From: Rehmannia glutinosa
Lineage: Eukaryota > Streptophyta > Magnoliopsida > Lamiales > Orobanchaceae
Assembly (NCBI GenBank): GCA_016081115.2
Contig: CM071933.1
Coordinates: forward strand, 58,542,660 to 58,606,659
Reading direction: 5' to 3'
DNA: 64,000 bases
Shown here in pieces: positions 1 to 10,758 of the stretch. Every line of letters begins with the position of its first letter. Position 1 is the first letter of the stretch. The notes below the pieces were generated by a model, which worked only from the letters and a program-made list of their open reading frames with translations, did not search any database and had not been told where the DNA came from. Made by a program: the position numbers and the translations under genes.

Positions 1-221
1 ATATGAATCACGTGCAGTGAACGTGCTTTTTCTAAATTAGGTAAATTGCATGCAATACACATGTTTTATCTGGGTTATGTACTTTATGTACAAAACATGC
101 ATTTTTTTAGTAAAATTATATCAATATTTATTTTATTTAAATTAATAAACAAGTTCCCGTGGAATGCATATGCACATTAATAGTTTTAAGAAAAGATCAA
201 ATACTTACCCGCAAACTTTTC
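1..221. other. Host backbone unit 1, left part
   Basis: AT-rich host DNA left of T1. It is closely similar to 46530-46760, and the similarity resumes on the far side of T1 at 15231, so the two halves are one ancestral segment split by the element. No gene is visible here. The last five bases, TTTTC, are the left target-site duplication of T1. Confidence 0.8.
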
Positions 222-622
222 TGTGAAGCCCTAGATTTTTATTCGAACATGTACTTATTTCACGTATCGTCTTGGTACTATTTGACAATTCTACCGCATC
301 GCTTTGACGGGTAAATATTAATGATAATATATTTTGCCTTTAATTTCTTTATTTATTTCTTGTGATCATAATCATTTATTAATTTTATTTCACAATTATG
401 ATCACTTGGTTGATCATCATTATTATTACTTGTGTATTTTTTTAGTCACCTTAGAATTTTGGAGACTATTTATTTTAGAGATTTATACCTTATAGAATTA
501 AGAATTCGATTTAGATTAAATGATCATGAGACTTATAAGTGATCAAGGAGATCACTAATTATTTTGGAGATTGATATTATTCATCTTTTATCACCAATTT
601 GGGACAAAAAGAAAATATATGG

Positions 623-1387
623 TGATAACACCAGAAATTACCTCTTCCCACCGATCACCTTTCCAGACGAAAACCACCACGAAACCTGCACAAAGGGGGG
701 AGGGGGCTGAGGGGCGTACCACTCTCTCCGATGCTTAAGTCAGTACTTGAGAAGGAAAACAAGCTAGAGAGAGAAAAAGCAATGTAACAGTAAAAATGGA
801 ATTAGGTTAGAATGAACCTGGGCTTGGGCCTTTTATACCTTAGCTCGGATTAGGGTTTCCGTAAAATCCGGGATTCCGTTACGATTTGGTGTCAGAGTCA
901 TCATTAGATTAGGATCGGATCTCATTAAAAACCCTAATTTTACGCCTGTAATACCAGACCTCCGATCTCTCAGAACACGTCGGCTCTTTGTGTTGATATA
1001 AAACCTTTTAAATCTTACAAGGCATCTTCAGTTTTATACATCTTATAGGCCGAACCGACCTATTCTTCTGAAGTCGTGCTCAACTTTAAGGCGCCCACAA
1101 CAGGTCGGCTCAACACTGCTGACCATGTACAGGTCGGCTCACCACAACAATTTGAACTTGGGCCTTGACAGGTCGGCCCAAGTAAATAAGCCTTTATGCC
1201 AAGCAAATAAGCCTTTATGTACAGATCAGCCCATTATTTAACACAACAAACCACCCTAAGGCTATGGGCCTCATCATTTCGGTCCAAAGCAAGGTAATAC
1301 CAGATCAGTCCAATGTCTTAGGCCTATCAGGTCGGTCCAATGTCTTGGGCCTATCGTCAGTCGGCCAGGACCATCATCGCCTTATCA
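623..1387 (+). repeat. N1 5' LTR
   Basis: A direct repeat of 2559-3324. Both copies contain the same G-run, the same TTTTATACC stretch and the same series of GGTCGGC/CCGACC words, and both end CCTTATCA or CTTATCA. The interior begins ATTCCTCCCC at 1388. I do not recognise a standard tRNA primer site after it. Confidence 0.8.
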
Positions 1388-1640
1388 ATTCCTCCCCCAA
1401 CTATGGATTGGTTTGCACCTCAACCATAGTTGCTAATAGTCGAACCGACCTAACATTTAGGGTTTGTGCTTTTCACTTTCCCGCCGACTCTTGGCTTTTC
1501 AAATTCTGCCCCGCCCTTTGGCCTTTCGAGTACCGACACGCGGATTTGATTGATTAGACATCATTTCGGCTTCCCTCGACGCCTCGTAGACCGTCAATCA
1601 TCTCCTCGAAAATCGAGGCACCCTTTGTCTTCTTTCCCCT

Positions 1641-1648
1641 TATAAAAG
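1641..1648 (+). promoter_or_regulatory. TATA-box-like TATAAAAG inside the N1 interior
   Basis: TATAAAAG sits about 200 bases before the ATG at 1845. A CT-rich leader and a CGTAAGT donor-like word near 1800 lie between them. LTR elements normally start transcription in the LTR, so a core promoter here may belong to a captured host gene. No test is possible from sequence alone. Confidence 0.35.
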
Positions 1649-1844
1649 CCACACTCTTCCTCCATTTCTCATTTTTCTTTCTTCCGATTTTGAAATCTTT
1701 CCCAAAAATATTCATCTTCTCGGCGGTATTCTCCCGATTCGGTAGGCTTCCAAAGTTTCACGGTCCGGACCATCTTCCTCCCTCAACCTCCTATTTCTAA
1801 TCGTAAGTAAACCTTTCTTCTCCACTTTTCTTTTTCCTTTAAAT

Positions 1845-2564
1845 ATGGCATCCTCTTCCTCACACTCAACACCGGACGCGGTTGTCGCCGACTTGGAACG
1901 GTGGCGATGACTACGGGCTCTGTTTCCTCCGCCCTTTCCCTCACGGTGTCCGCCCATCGGACCCCCGACGCGATCAATCTAGCTCGATTGGTCGTGATTC
2001 TCGACTCGATAGAGATCCGAGCTCCGTGCTCGGGTCCCTTACTCGTATATCCTCATGATTTTAAGGGGACCACCTTATCGGTCCCCAATCTTCAAACCCT
2101 TAAAAGAACCGCCCAAATTCCGTCCTCTTTCAAACTCTATCTTCCCAGCCCAGCTCAGACGACCTAACCGAGGCCTCCACCCAATGCCCTATCCTTCTTC
2201 GTAGGTCGGAGAGGGCGGCCTCCGATTTCCTATCCATCCCTTCATGGCTGGAGTATCCGAGTTCTCCGGGTGCCTTTAAATCGCTAGCCCCGAACTCATT
2301 CCGTATTCTAGCCGGCTTCATTATTTTGACCAAGTATTTAGACATAGAGCCCACTTTAGATCATTCTTTTTCGCCTCTATTCCAAATAAAGAACTCAAAC
2401 ACCAAAGGTCTTTTCTACATCACCTCCCGAGGTGATGCTCGATTTTAAGCAAGTATCCTTCCTCCAACAAATTTGCGGAAGGACAAATATTTCTTCATTT
2501 CCTCCCCCGAGCTTGGGGGTTCCCTATTGCTTGGACCTGGACCCTTCCACTTCAACGCAAACAC
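1845..2564 (+). pseudogene. N1 decayed ORF, putative gypsy-type transposon domain
   Basis: An ATG at 1845 opens a serine-rich start that stops after 21 codons. Further pieces follow in other frames: 1901-2167; then a stretch from about 2272 to 2445 containing LAPNSFRILAGFIILTKYLD; then 2473-2560 containing RKDKYFFISSPE. The order and wording resemble the plant 'putative gypsy type transposon domain' (PF04195-like), where an N-S-W/F-R-ILxGF motif precedes a W/R-K-x-x-FF motif. At least three frame breaks are needed, so no product is expected. The domain assignment is from memory of the family and needs a profile search. Confidence 0.45.
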
Positions 2565-3324
2565 AACCAGAAATTACCTCTTCCCACCGATCACCTTTCC
2601 AGACGAAAACCACCACGAAACCTGCACAAAGGGGGGCCGGAGGGGGGCTCCGGCGTACCCTCTCCGATGCTTAAGTCAGTACTTGAGAAGGAAAACAAGC
2701 TAGAGAGAGAAAAAGCAATGTAACTTGATAAAAATGGAATTAGGTTAGAATGAACCTGGGCTTGGGCCTTTTATACCTTAGCTCGGATTAGGGTTTCCGT
2801 AAAATCCGGGATTCCGTTACGATTTGGTGTCAGAGTCATCATTAGATTAGGATCGGATCTCATTAAAAACCCTAATTTTACGCCTGTAATACCAGACCTC
2901 CGATCTCTCAGAACACGTCGGCTCTTTGTGTTGATATAAAACCTTTTAAATCTTACAAGGCATCTTCAGTTTTATACATCTTATAGGCCGAACCGACCTA
3001 TTCTTCTGAAGTCGTGCTCAACTTTAAGGCGCCCACAACAGGTCGGCTCAACACTGCTGACCATGTACAGGTCGGCTCACCACAACAATTTGAACTTGGG
3101 CCTTGACAGGTCGGCCCAAGTAAATAAGCCTTTATGCCAAGCAAATAAGCCTTTATGTACAGATCAGCCCATTATTTAACACAACAAACCACCCTAAGGC
3201 TATGGGCCTCATCATTTCGGTCCAATGCTAGGTATTACCAGATCAGTCCAATGTCTTAGGCCTATCAGGTCGGTCCAATGTCTTGGGCCTATCAGGTCGG
3301 CCAGGACCTCATCTGCCCTTATCA
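2559..3324 (+). repeat. N1 3' LTR
   Basis: The second copy of the 765 bp repeat. It ends TTATCA, the inverse of the TGATAA that opens the element, and is followed by the target duplication TATGG. Small differences from the 5' copy (a G-run near 2632, and CTTGAT near 2722) show independent mutation since insertion. Confidence 0.8.
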
Positions 3325-3834
3325 TATGGAAATACCACAAATACCCTTAGGTGGACGGTCATGATGTATATTTGGTGTAGAAATATCTCCCAACTCTTGT
3401 ACATGTACACCTTGTGTATTCATCTTGTGTATTTTTACACCATTAATTCAAATCTTATACACAATATCTTATACACCAATTCTTTATTATAAACTTACCC
3501 AACATGTTGGAGGCTTCTCAACATTCCATGCCAACATCCTCCTCAATCCCTTCAATTTCATCCTCCCATGCAAGACCACACTTTGACCAACGCCTTTGTC
3601 CCCATGCTGTAGATAAGTTGGAAGACATAGAATTTGACCAAAAATTTGTCTCCTCCCCTCTCCACCTCAATTTTCATCCATAACACCTTGAGGATCAAAA
3701 ACATTTGATCAAAATATCATTTTCATCCAACACATTCATAATTCAAGCATTTTCTCCAACTTCTCTCTAAAATCTCCAACATCTCTCTAAGTATATCTTC
3801 ATCCACTCCTTCATATCTTCAAGAACACTTCTTC

Positions 3835-4190
3835 ATATCTTCAAATCTTCAAACACCATTCCTTCACATCTTCAAATCTTCAAACACCATATCTTCAAAT
3901 CTTCAAACACCATTCCTTCACATCTTCAAATCTTCAAACACCATATCTTCAAATCTTCAAACACCATTCCTTCACATCTTCAAACCTTCAAACAACATAT
4001 CTTCATATCTTCAAATCTTCAAACACCATATCTTCAAATCTTCAAACACCATCCCTTCACATCTTCAAATCTTCAAACACCATATCTTCAAATCTTCAAA
4101 CACCATTCCTTCACATCTTCAAACCTTCAAACAACATATCTTCATATCTTCAAATCTTCAAACACAATTCCTTCACATCTTCAAACATCC
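3835..4190 (+). repeat. CTTCAAA-type tandem repeat in the T1 5' LTR
   Basis: Units of about 23-31 bp built from ATCTTCAAATCTTCAAACA and CCATTCCTTCACATCTTCAA alternate here. The same number and order recur at about 11665-12015 in the 3' LTR. It is a satellite-like block in the LTR, not a CRISPR array: there are no unique spacers. Confidence 0.85.
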
Positions 4191-6706
4191 TTCACAACTT
4201 CAAGAACATCTTCTTCATATCATCAAACACTTCTTCTTTCTTCAAACAACTAAACAAAAACAAACATTCTTTCTACTCAAATCATAAAATTTGAACCATC
4301 ACTACCAAGGTAAGGAAAATGTCTTTTTCAATCCATTTTTGATATCACCTAACTCATCTCTTTCACCTTCTAAATTAAGTTTGATTTTTGATTTTGAGGT
4401 ATACCTAGAAGACCTTTGAAGTTGTTAAGAGACTTGTCATCTTGAAGAAAATTGTGAAGAAGTTGGACTATAAGGTAAGAAATGGAATTTTTGGTACCTT
4501 TTCTTCTTCTCTTTTTATTTTCCAAACTTTGACACTCCATTTTCATTTTTGGAGTTTTAGGGGCTGACTTTGGAGGTTAACATTAAGGGTGACCAAAATC
4601 TTGCACTTGGAAGCCATTACTAGTCACACTTTATTCACTACACAAGGTAAGTGTAGTAATTCCAATTTTCTCACTATCTTCCTCTCCCCTTAAATTTTAA
4701 CCACATTCTTCTAACTCCTATATTTTTTGATATTCCTTGACTTAGGGGCTGACCTAAGTCACTCCTTCATCGAGAGAGATTTATTTCATTTTTCCCAACA
4801 AACCGCACTTTAAGGTGGGTGGAAAAATCCTTTCAACTTCTAGGTGTTTTAATTCAAAAAAATGCATGTAGTATTTTGTTATTGAGCATTTGAGATATAT
4901 ATTATGTATTGCATGCTATTTTATTGTATCAAGTTGAAAAATTTCTCAAGTGTTGCTCAAAATGCGATTTACCGAAAATTAGGACATACATGTACACTTT
5001 ATTGTCATATTTGATAAATTCTTGTATGAGATGGATATGTATGTTTATGACTCTTGAAATCTATGTTTTGAATGACCTATAACCTGGACAAGTCGAGCAT
5101 AATTGGTTAAATTTCGATTTTTGGACTTAAAATACAAAAATGGAAAGTTGGTGGACTTAATTGCAAGAAAATAAAACTTAAGGGACCTCTCTGTAATTTT
5201 CGATTTTTGGGACTGAACTCAGGTTCAAAAATTATGTTTTGACATTTTATTAAAGTTTTAAGAGTTTTTAGATAAATAAAATCAACCCTTAAAAGCCCAA
5301 GGACTAGATTGTAAAATTTGAGAAGTTTAAGGGCTATTTTGCAAATTTCGAAACTGTACCAGACCCTAATTTTACAATTTGAAATTTTAACTCTTAAGGG
5401 ACTGGAAATAACATATTTTAAGTGTATTCCAAAAATCCAAGTGTTTAGAGCTTGGAAAGTGATTTTATAAAACTTGAGGGACCAAATTGTAAAAGATTAA
5501 ACTTGAGGACCCAAATGAAATTTCCAAGACTTATACAGCCCATGTACCTGGAAATACTAATTTACCTATAACATAACTATATTTTGGACCCAAGGTTCAA
5601 ATTTCATAACAATTGAACCCCTAAAAGCCTTAAAGGCAATTATTTCAAAATGGGACAAAAATGAGATTTTCAAAAGTTAAGGGACCTATACTTATGACGT
5701 TTTAAAACTGTTTTTGTCCCAATTTCCCACTAACCTTAGTGACATTTTCCAACTGGAATCACATTAGAAGCCCTTCCGGTTTGTGAGTTCCGATTATTTT
5801 AAACTTAGGGCCCGAAATGACAATTTTAACAAATTTGGGGCCAATGTGAGAATTTTATAAAAACTCGACCTCAAAACTTTAAAAACCTGAATCTCTGAAC
5901 AATTTAGAGAATTTAGGAACTGACCTCATAATTTTCCAAGGTCGGGACATTTATTTATTTAACTTTTAACCCCAAAAGTATTGGTTTTCACAAAACGGGG
6001 CTAATTGTAAATTTTTTTTTTTATAAGGACCTAACTCAAATTATTTTATTTTAAAGAAACAGCCCTGGACCCTCTTACTTTAATATTTAATTAAAATATT
6101 TTATTTTCTTAAAAATCCCTTGACTTATCGGATCGTCTTGACCGATTAATACCTGATCGCGGGGCGACCCCCTCGTCTCGTGATTTCGAATCTATAACGG
6201 GACTTATGTTCCTCCTAATACTTAAGATATCGAAGACTACTTATCCTCCCGATAATTATCTTCATCCCGATAACTCCACCAACGCCATAACTATCTTGTG
6301 CAAATTTTTGAGAACTTTTCATGAGCTCGCTTCCCGAATCAATAATACTCATTGCTGGTTGACTACATGAACTTGTGTTTACTTTCGCTTGAGTCAACTT
6401 GGTGTGTCGAGCTCACGATCGGAATGGATACGTCGGGGATGGAAGGCAGCTCGGCTGCTATTCCACTCTTCGGCCCCATCGCCCTAATCCCATGGCGAGG
6501 GACGGAGTTTGTCCAAGGGAAGCGGGTCGTAGTACTTGAGGTATAATCATGATTATGACAAACCGAGCCTTGCTAGCTCCACTGTGGATTTTGTCTTTGC
6601 CTACGGAGCGATAAGGGTGGTCTTGGACCATCTTGCTCGGGAGTTACAAGGAAGAACGAAGGAATCATTGTCGATCCACACGATTAGGAGTTAATCGGAC
6701 CCGTTT

Positions 6707-6825
6707 GGTTGGCGCTACAAATCCGCACGCAACCGCTACTTGTATTGCATTGGTTGGCGCTACAAACCGCACGCAACCGCTACTTGTCTTGCATAGGATT
6801 GGCGTTACAAATCCGCACGCAATCC
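6707..6825 (+). repeat. Three-hairpin array in the T1 5' LTR
   Basis: Units at 6707-6734, 6752-6778 and 6796-6825. Each has a GGTTG or GGATTG arm, a bulged G, CG, a loop near TACAAATCCGCA, then CG and the complementary CAACC or CAATCC. Copies: 14548-14668 (T1 3' LTR), 53499-53621 and about 63377-63496 (T3), and 47525-47660 (T2r, complement). Confidence 0.8.
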
Positions 6826-7387
6826 TCTGTCTGCTTGAACCATAGTGCTGTGTGACCACGAACTATTTTCTTAAAACTATATAAGTATGTTACTTAATAT
6901 ATTTATCACGACGCTTGTGGACTGTGTGTGAAATCATGCATCATCTCTCACGCGTTTTCATACACTAAATTTCTCGCATTAACTATTTATATCGCCACAC
7001 TTACACACGATCACCCCATCCACTGAGATTTTGTCTCATTCCCTCCTGTTTTCTAACCTTTAGATGAAGAGTTCGCTGAAGACATCGAACCTACCGCAGA
7101 TTGAATCTCTATCAACGATGTGGAGTGATATTTCCTTTTACTTTTTTTGTTGTTGTTGGACTCCACCATTTTATTCTGTTTGGACTGTAAGTTAATTAAG
7201 ATAATCTTTTGGGTTGTATTCGGATACCGCCGCAGGACTTTAAGATTGTGTCTGTACTCGTGTTTATTTTAATTCATTTTGCATTAGACTCTATTTCACT
7301 TGGAGTTTGGTATCTTTGGTTTAGATTGTTGATTTATTTGTTTAAGTGATTGATCGTTGTCGCGTCACGTTTGGGGCGTGACAATTA

Positions 7388-7400
7388 TGGTATCGAGCTC
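7388..7400 (+). other. T1 primer-binding site (tRNA-iMet type)
   Basis: TGGTATCGAGCTC lies four bases after the LTR end. The usual plant initiator-Met primer site is TGGTATCAGAGC, which is present in S1 and G3. T1 and T3 share the same departure, CAG read as CG. That departure fits the CAG/CTG-centred error pattern described in the findings. Confidence 0.75.
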
Positions 7401-8116
7401 TACTGGTAAGATGGAAACTTACACCGAGTGACCCGAGATAGGACCCCGGATTGTGTTGGGTAGTACCGCAACTTGACTAATTAAGTGTGAAATTGATTTC
7501 AATAATGGCATAGAACCGTATTACTGATGTTTATGTTAAGTTAGAATTTATACTTGGAGAACCATAGTCGTACTTGATTTGACTTAGTTGACTCTTAACT
7601 AACTTTCCTTAGTCATTCTTTTCTTGTTCTTCCTTATCTTTTCCTTACATTCGTCTAATCCGCCTTAGTTTTGTTTGACCAGGATAGGTTCCTCTGCCTT
7701 GGATTGGGTACCACTACTAGGTGACCTAAGTTGAATCTTGGATGAATATTTGAACTCTTTTGGGTTGTTATAGTGTTAATATTCCTCTATTTGGACGTTA
7801 GGTGATTTAGAAAATCTGTGATTTAGAGATTATAATGCCTGATATGGTGAGACTCGAAGAAAATGAGGATATCTCTTGAGAAGTATATGATTTGGATGTG
7901 ATATATTATGGGATCTAGACACCTAATGATATTACTTTGGGAAAATGATAGTAGGGGAATCACTAAGTATATTGATCAATGATAATACCCTTGTGTTATT
8001 CATTCTCAAGTACTTGCACAAGCTTAAGTAAGGGAATTTGACTTGTGGTTCAGGTATCACGGATAAGATACATTAAGGATGTGACTATTATATGATCTCG
8101 ACTAGATGTTACCACT
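7401..8116 (+). other. T1 leader plus replacement segment, no gene
   Basis: 7401-7700 matches the T3 leader (54250-54530) up to the point where T3 begins its first ORF. From about 7700 to 8116 the sequence is AT-rich and unlike anything in T3. It occupies the place of the first ORF, gag, protease and the RT N-terminus. I see no reading frame or motif in it. RT resumes at about 8117. Confidence 0.6.
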
Positions 8117-8782
8117 ATATATCCCCTCCCGAGGATAGACGAACTATTTGATCAACTTCAAGGAGCGACGGTGTACTCGAAATTTGATTTACAACAAGGA
8201 TAATATCAACTGAAGATCTGTGAAGAAGACGTTTCCAAAACGGCATTTCAGACCAGATATGGACACTACGAGTTTGTAGTAATGCCTTTCGGTCTGACAA
8301 ACGCACCAACAACGTTTATGGATCTGATGCATCGAGTTTTTCAACCTTATTTGGATCAATTCGTAGTGATATTCATTGATGACATACTCGTATACTCTAA
8401 GTCTAGAGAAGAGCATGAACGTCATCTGAAAATTGTTTTGGAGACACTACGGGAGCACAAGTTGTATGCCAAATTCAGCAAGTGCGAATTTTGGCTTAGT
8501 GAAGTCGCATTCTTGGGACACATATTATCCGACACTGGGATCGCCGTAGATCCTTTGAAGATACTGAGGCAGGTGGTTGAATGGAAACAACCCGAGTGCT
8601 CAGCGGAGATCAGAAGTTTCTTAGGACTAGCTGGATATTATCGAAGATTTATCCAGGATTTCTCCAAGATAGCCGGACCACTCACTCGGCTAACCCAGAA
8701 GCAAGTCAAGTTTGAGTGGAATGACAAGTGTGAGACTAGTTTCCAAGAACTAAAAAACGACTTACTACGACTCCATTCTTAG
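8117..8782 (+). pseudogene. pol: T1 reverse transcriptase fragment
   Basis: Ty3/gypsy RT, entering at the PLPRI motif and running in one frame to 8782. An early in-frame TAA follows LQQG, where T3 has a tyrosine codon. The segment 8282-8782 is open for 166 codons and contains MPFGLTNAP, the catalytic FIDDILVYS (the two Asp codons at 8378-8383), KCEFW, FLGHI and FLGLAGYYRRFI, the standard gypsy order. It ends at a TAG where the frame should continue into RNase H. With the N-terminal RT missing it cannot be active. Confidence 0.92.
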
Positions 8783-8803
8783 CACTTCCAAAGGGAAAGA
8801 AAA

Positions 8804-9117
8804 CTTTGTCATCTACGGTGATGCATCAAAGGAAGGACTAGGAAGGTGCTCATGCGAGGAAGGAAAGGTCATTGCTTATGCATCACGGAAACTCAAGCCT
8901 TATGAAGCCAATTACCCAATGCATGACTTGGAATTGGCAGCAATAGTGTTGGCGTTAAAGAAATGGAGGCACTATCTCTACGGAGCAACATTCACGGTTT
9001 ACACAAATCATAAGAGCCTAAAGTATCTATTCTCTTAGATGGAACTCAATTTGAGGCAACGAAGATGGATGGAGTTAATAGAAATTTATCACTTTGATAT
9101 TCAATACCATCCGGGAA
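8804..9117 (+). pseudogene. pol: T1 RNase H domain, decayed
   Basis: Reads YGDASKEGLG, KVIAYASRKLKPYE, DLELAAIVLALKKWRHYLYG and TNHKSLKYL in one frame, the Ty3/gypsy RNase H signature. The first Asp and the Glu are present. The third acidic position reads Asn (TNHKSL) where T3 has Asp (TDHKSL). A TAG follows KYLFS, and two further stops lie at the HPGK motif that leads into integrase. Confidence 0.88.
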
Positions 9118-9399
9118 AGCTAACGTAGTAGGCCGACGCCTTGAGCGAGGAAGGCGAGTTTAGCTAGACTAATGATTCGAGAGTGGAGATCATTAGAAGA
9201 ATTGAGCACTTGGAATCCGATGAGAACCAATACTCGAATTTCATGTGCTAATATTCGATTAAACCCGATCTCTTGAACGAGATGAAAGTAACACAGGGGA
9301 TTGACGTGCAACTTCAAAAACTAAAAGAGAAGATACTCAAAGGAGAAAGATCGGAATTCTCGATGCACGGGAAGATGGGATCATCGATTTCGGAATAGA

Positions 9400-10360
9400 A
9401 TTTGTGTACCGAGTGATGAGCAACTTAGGAACAGAATCCTTTTGAAGCACACCGTTCGAAATACACTATACATCCTGGAGGAAACAAGATGTATAAGGAC
9501 TTGAAACAAAGACATTCTTGGTGGGTAAACATGAAGAACCAGGTAGCGAGTTCGTTGCGAGATGTTTGACTTGTCAACGAGTAAAAGCGAACACCAACAA
9601 CCATCCGGTTTATTACAACCGTTGAGAATTCCCAGTGGAAATGGGAACACATAACAATGGACTTCGTGACGGATCTACCAAGGACCAGGACGAGGCGATG
9701 ATCTATATGGGTAGTCGAAGACCGACTCACGAAATCGCACATTTCTTACCCATGAAGAAAACCGAAGCGACTTGCGTAAACTTGCGCAAATTTACATCCG
9801 AGAGATCATTCGACCGCATGGAGTGCCGTCGACATAGTGTCGACAGAGACCCGAGGTTTGTCTCCAGTTCGGAAATGCTTACATGAGGTGGGTACCTCGC
9901 TAAGTTTCAAGACAAAGAACACATCCGCGAAGCGATGGCGGTCGAACAAACAATTCAAACCCTGGAAGACATGTTGCGAGCACTGTACATTGGATTTCCA
10001 AGAAAGTTGGGATTCGCACTTACCATTGGCCGAGTTCGCCTATAATACTTGATTATCGGCCACGATTGGGATGGCACCCTACAAAGCCTTGTAAGGACGA
10101 AAGTGTAGATCCCCTCTACACCGGGAGATTGATGACCAATGGACTCGAAGGAGAAACGGAAGTCACCCTCGATTCCAAAGGTCGACTTAGTTCGGGAGGC
10201 CATGGAGAAGGTCAAGTTGATCAAGGAACGGATCCGCACAGCTCGAGAGCCACCAAAGAGTTACGCGGACAAAAGGAGAAAGGACTTGGAATTTGAAGCT
10301 GGAGATGAAGTATTTCTCAGACTCTTGCCACGAAAAGGATTGATCAATCCAAGAAAATGA
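9400..10360 (+). pseudogene. pol: T1 integrase, multiply frameshifted
   Basis: Pieces in shifting frames follow the family order. The zinc-binding region has AHRSKYTIHPGGNKMY, then CLTCQRVK. The core has fragments around the VTDLP and DRDPRF positions (9660-9860). The C-terminal segment reads from MDSKEKRKSP (10139) to GDEVFLRLLPRKGLI (10350). The host role of the family enzyme is strand transfer of the cDNA. At least five frame breaks make this copy inactive as written, though some breaks may be sequencing errors. Confidence 0.85.
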
Positions 10361-10382
10361 GGCAAATTGAGTCCGAGATATA

Positions 10383-10725
10383 TTGGACCTTACAAAATTT
10401 TGCGAGAGGATCGGAAAGTTGGCCTACAGACTTGAGTTACCAGCACAGTATGCGGGAATGCACGATGTATTCCATGTGTTGAGATTGAAAAAGTATCAAC
10501 CAGATCCCGAGCATATCATTACTCGTGATGCTCCTCCTCTAATGGAGAATTTATCTTACACCGAGGAACCAATCAGAATCATTGACCGCAGAGATCGTCG
10601 ATTGCGTAGCGAGAGAGATTCCAATGGTTAAAGTTGTATGGCGGAACCACAACCGAGACGAAGACGCAACATGGGAGATGGAAGAAGACATGAGGAATCA
10701 ATATCCAGAGTTGTTCTGAAGAGAA
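10383..10725 (+). pseudogene. pol: T1 pol C-terminus with chromodomain-like tail
   Basis: Contains GKLAYRLELPAQYAGMHDVF, then YTEEPIRIIDR; in a shifted frame it then matches the T3 tail VVWQNHNRDEDATWEMED. The W-x-NH-x4-ATWE pattern near the C-terminus is the shortened chromodomain found in plant Tekay/Del elements, thought to guide integration to heterochromatin. It ends just before the polypurine tract. Confidence 0.8.
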
Positions 10726-10743
10726 TTTGGGGACCAAATTCTT

Positions 10744-10758
10744 TTAAGGAGGGGAGAA
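10744..10758 (+). other. T1 polypurine tract
   Basis: TTTTAAGGAGGGGAGAA directly precedes the TGTGAAG start of the 3' LTR. It is the expected plus-strand primer, and T3 has the same tract at 60011-60027. Confidence 0.85.

Larger units (their letters stand above)
623..3324 (+). mobile_element. N1: small non-autonomous LTR element nested in T1
   Basis: Begins TGATAACA, ends TTATCA and is flanked by TATGG at 618-622 and 3325-3329. The T1 3' LTR shows the uninterrupted site near 11158. Two direct repeats of about 765 bp (623-1387 and about 2559-3324) share long identical stretches and the TTATCA end. The interior is only about 1.2 kb and has no pol. The first eight or so bases of the second LTR do not match TGATAACA, so its left edge is uncertain. 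The LTRs carry many GGTCGG words. This is a LARD/TRIM-like non-autonomous retrotransposon with a decayed ORF. Confidence 0.85.
222..7383 (+). repeat. T1 5' LTR (interrupted by N1)
   Basis: It matches 10759-15225 along its length, apart from the inserted 623-3324 and one copy of TATGG. It contains a cluster of TGATCA palindromes near the start, a CTTCAAA-type tandem repeat (3835-4190), three AAGGTAAG splice-donor-like sites, a 14 bp palindrome at 6543-6556 and a three-hairpin array (6707-6825). It ends TGACA directly before the primer site. Confidence 0.92.

Noticed and set aside
3835..4190. CRISPR-like regular repeats
   Set aside because: The units abut with no unique spacers and are duplicated in both LTRs of a plant retrotransposon. 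It is a tandem repeat.
7384..10758. T1 as an autonomous element
   Set aside because: Gag, protease and the RT start are absent and pol is broken; only the cis elements are complete.
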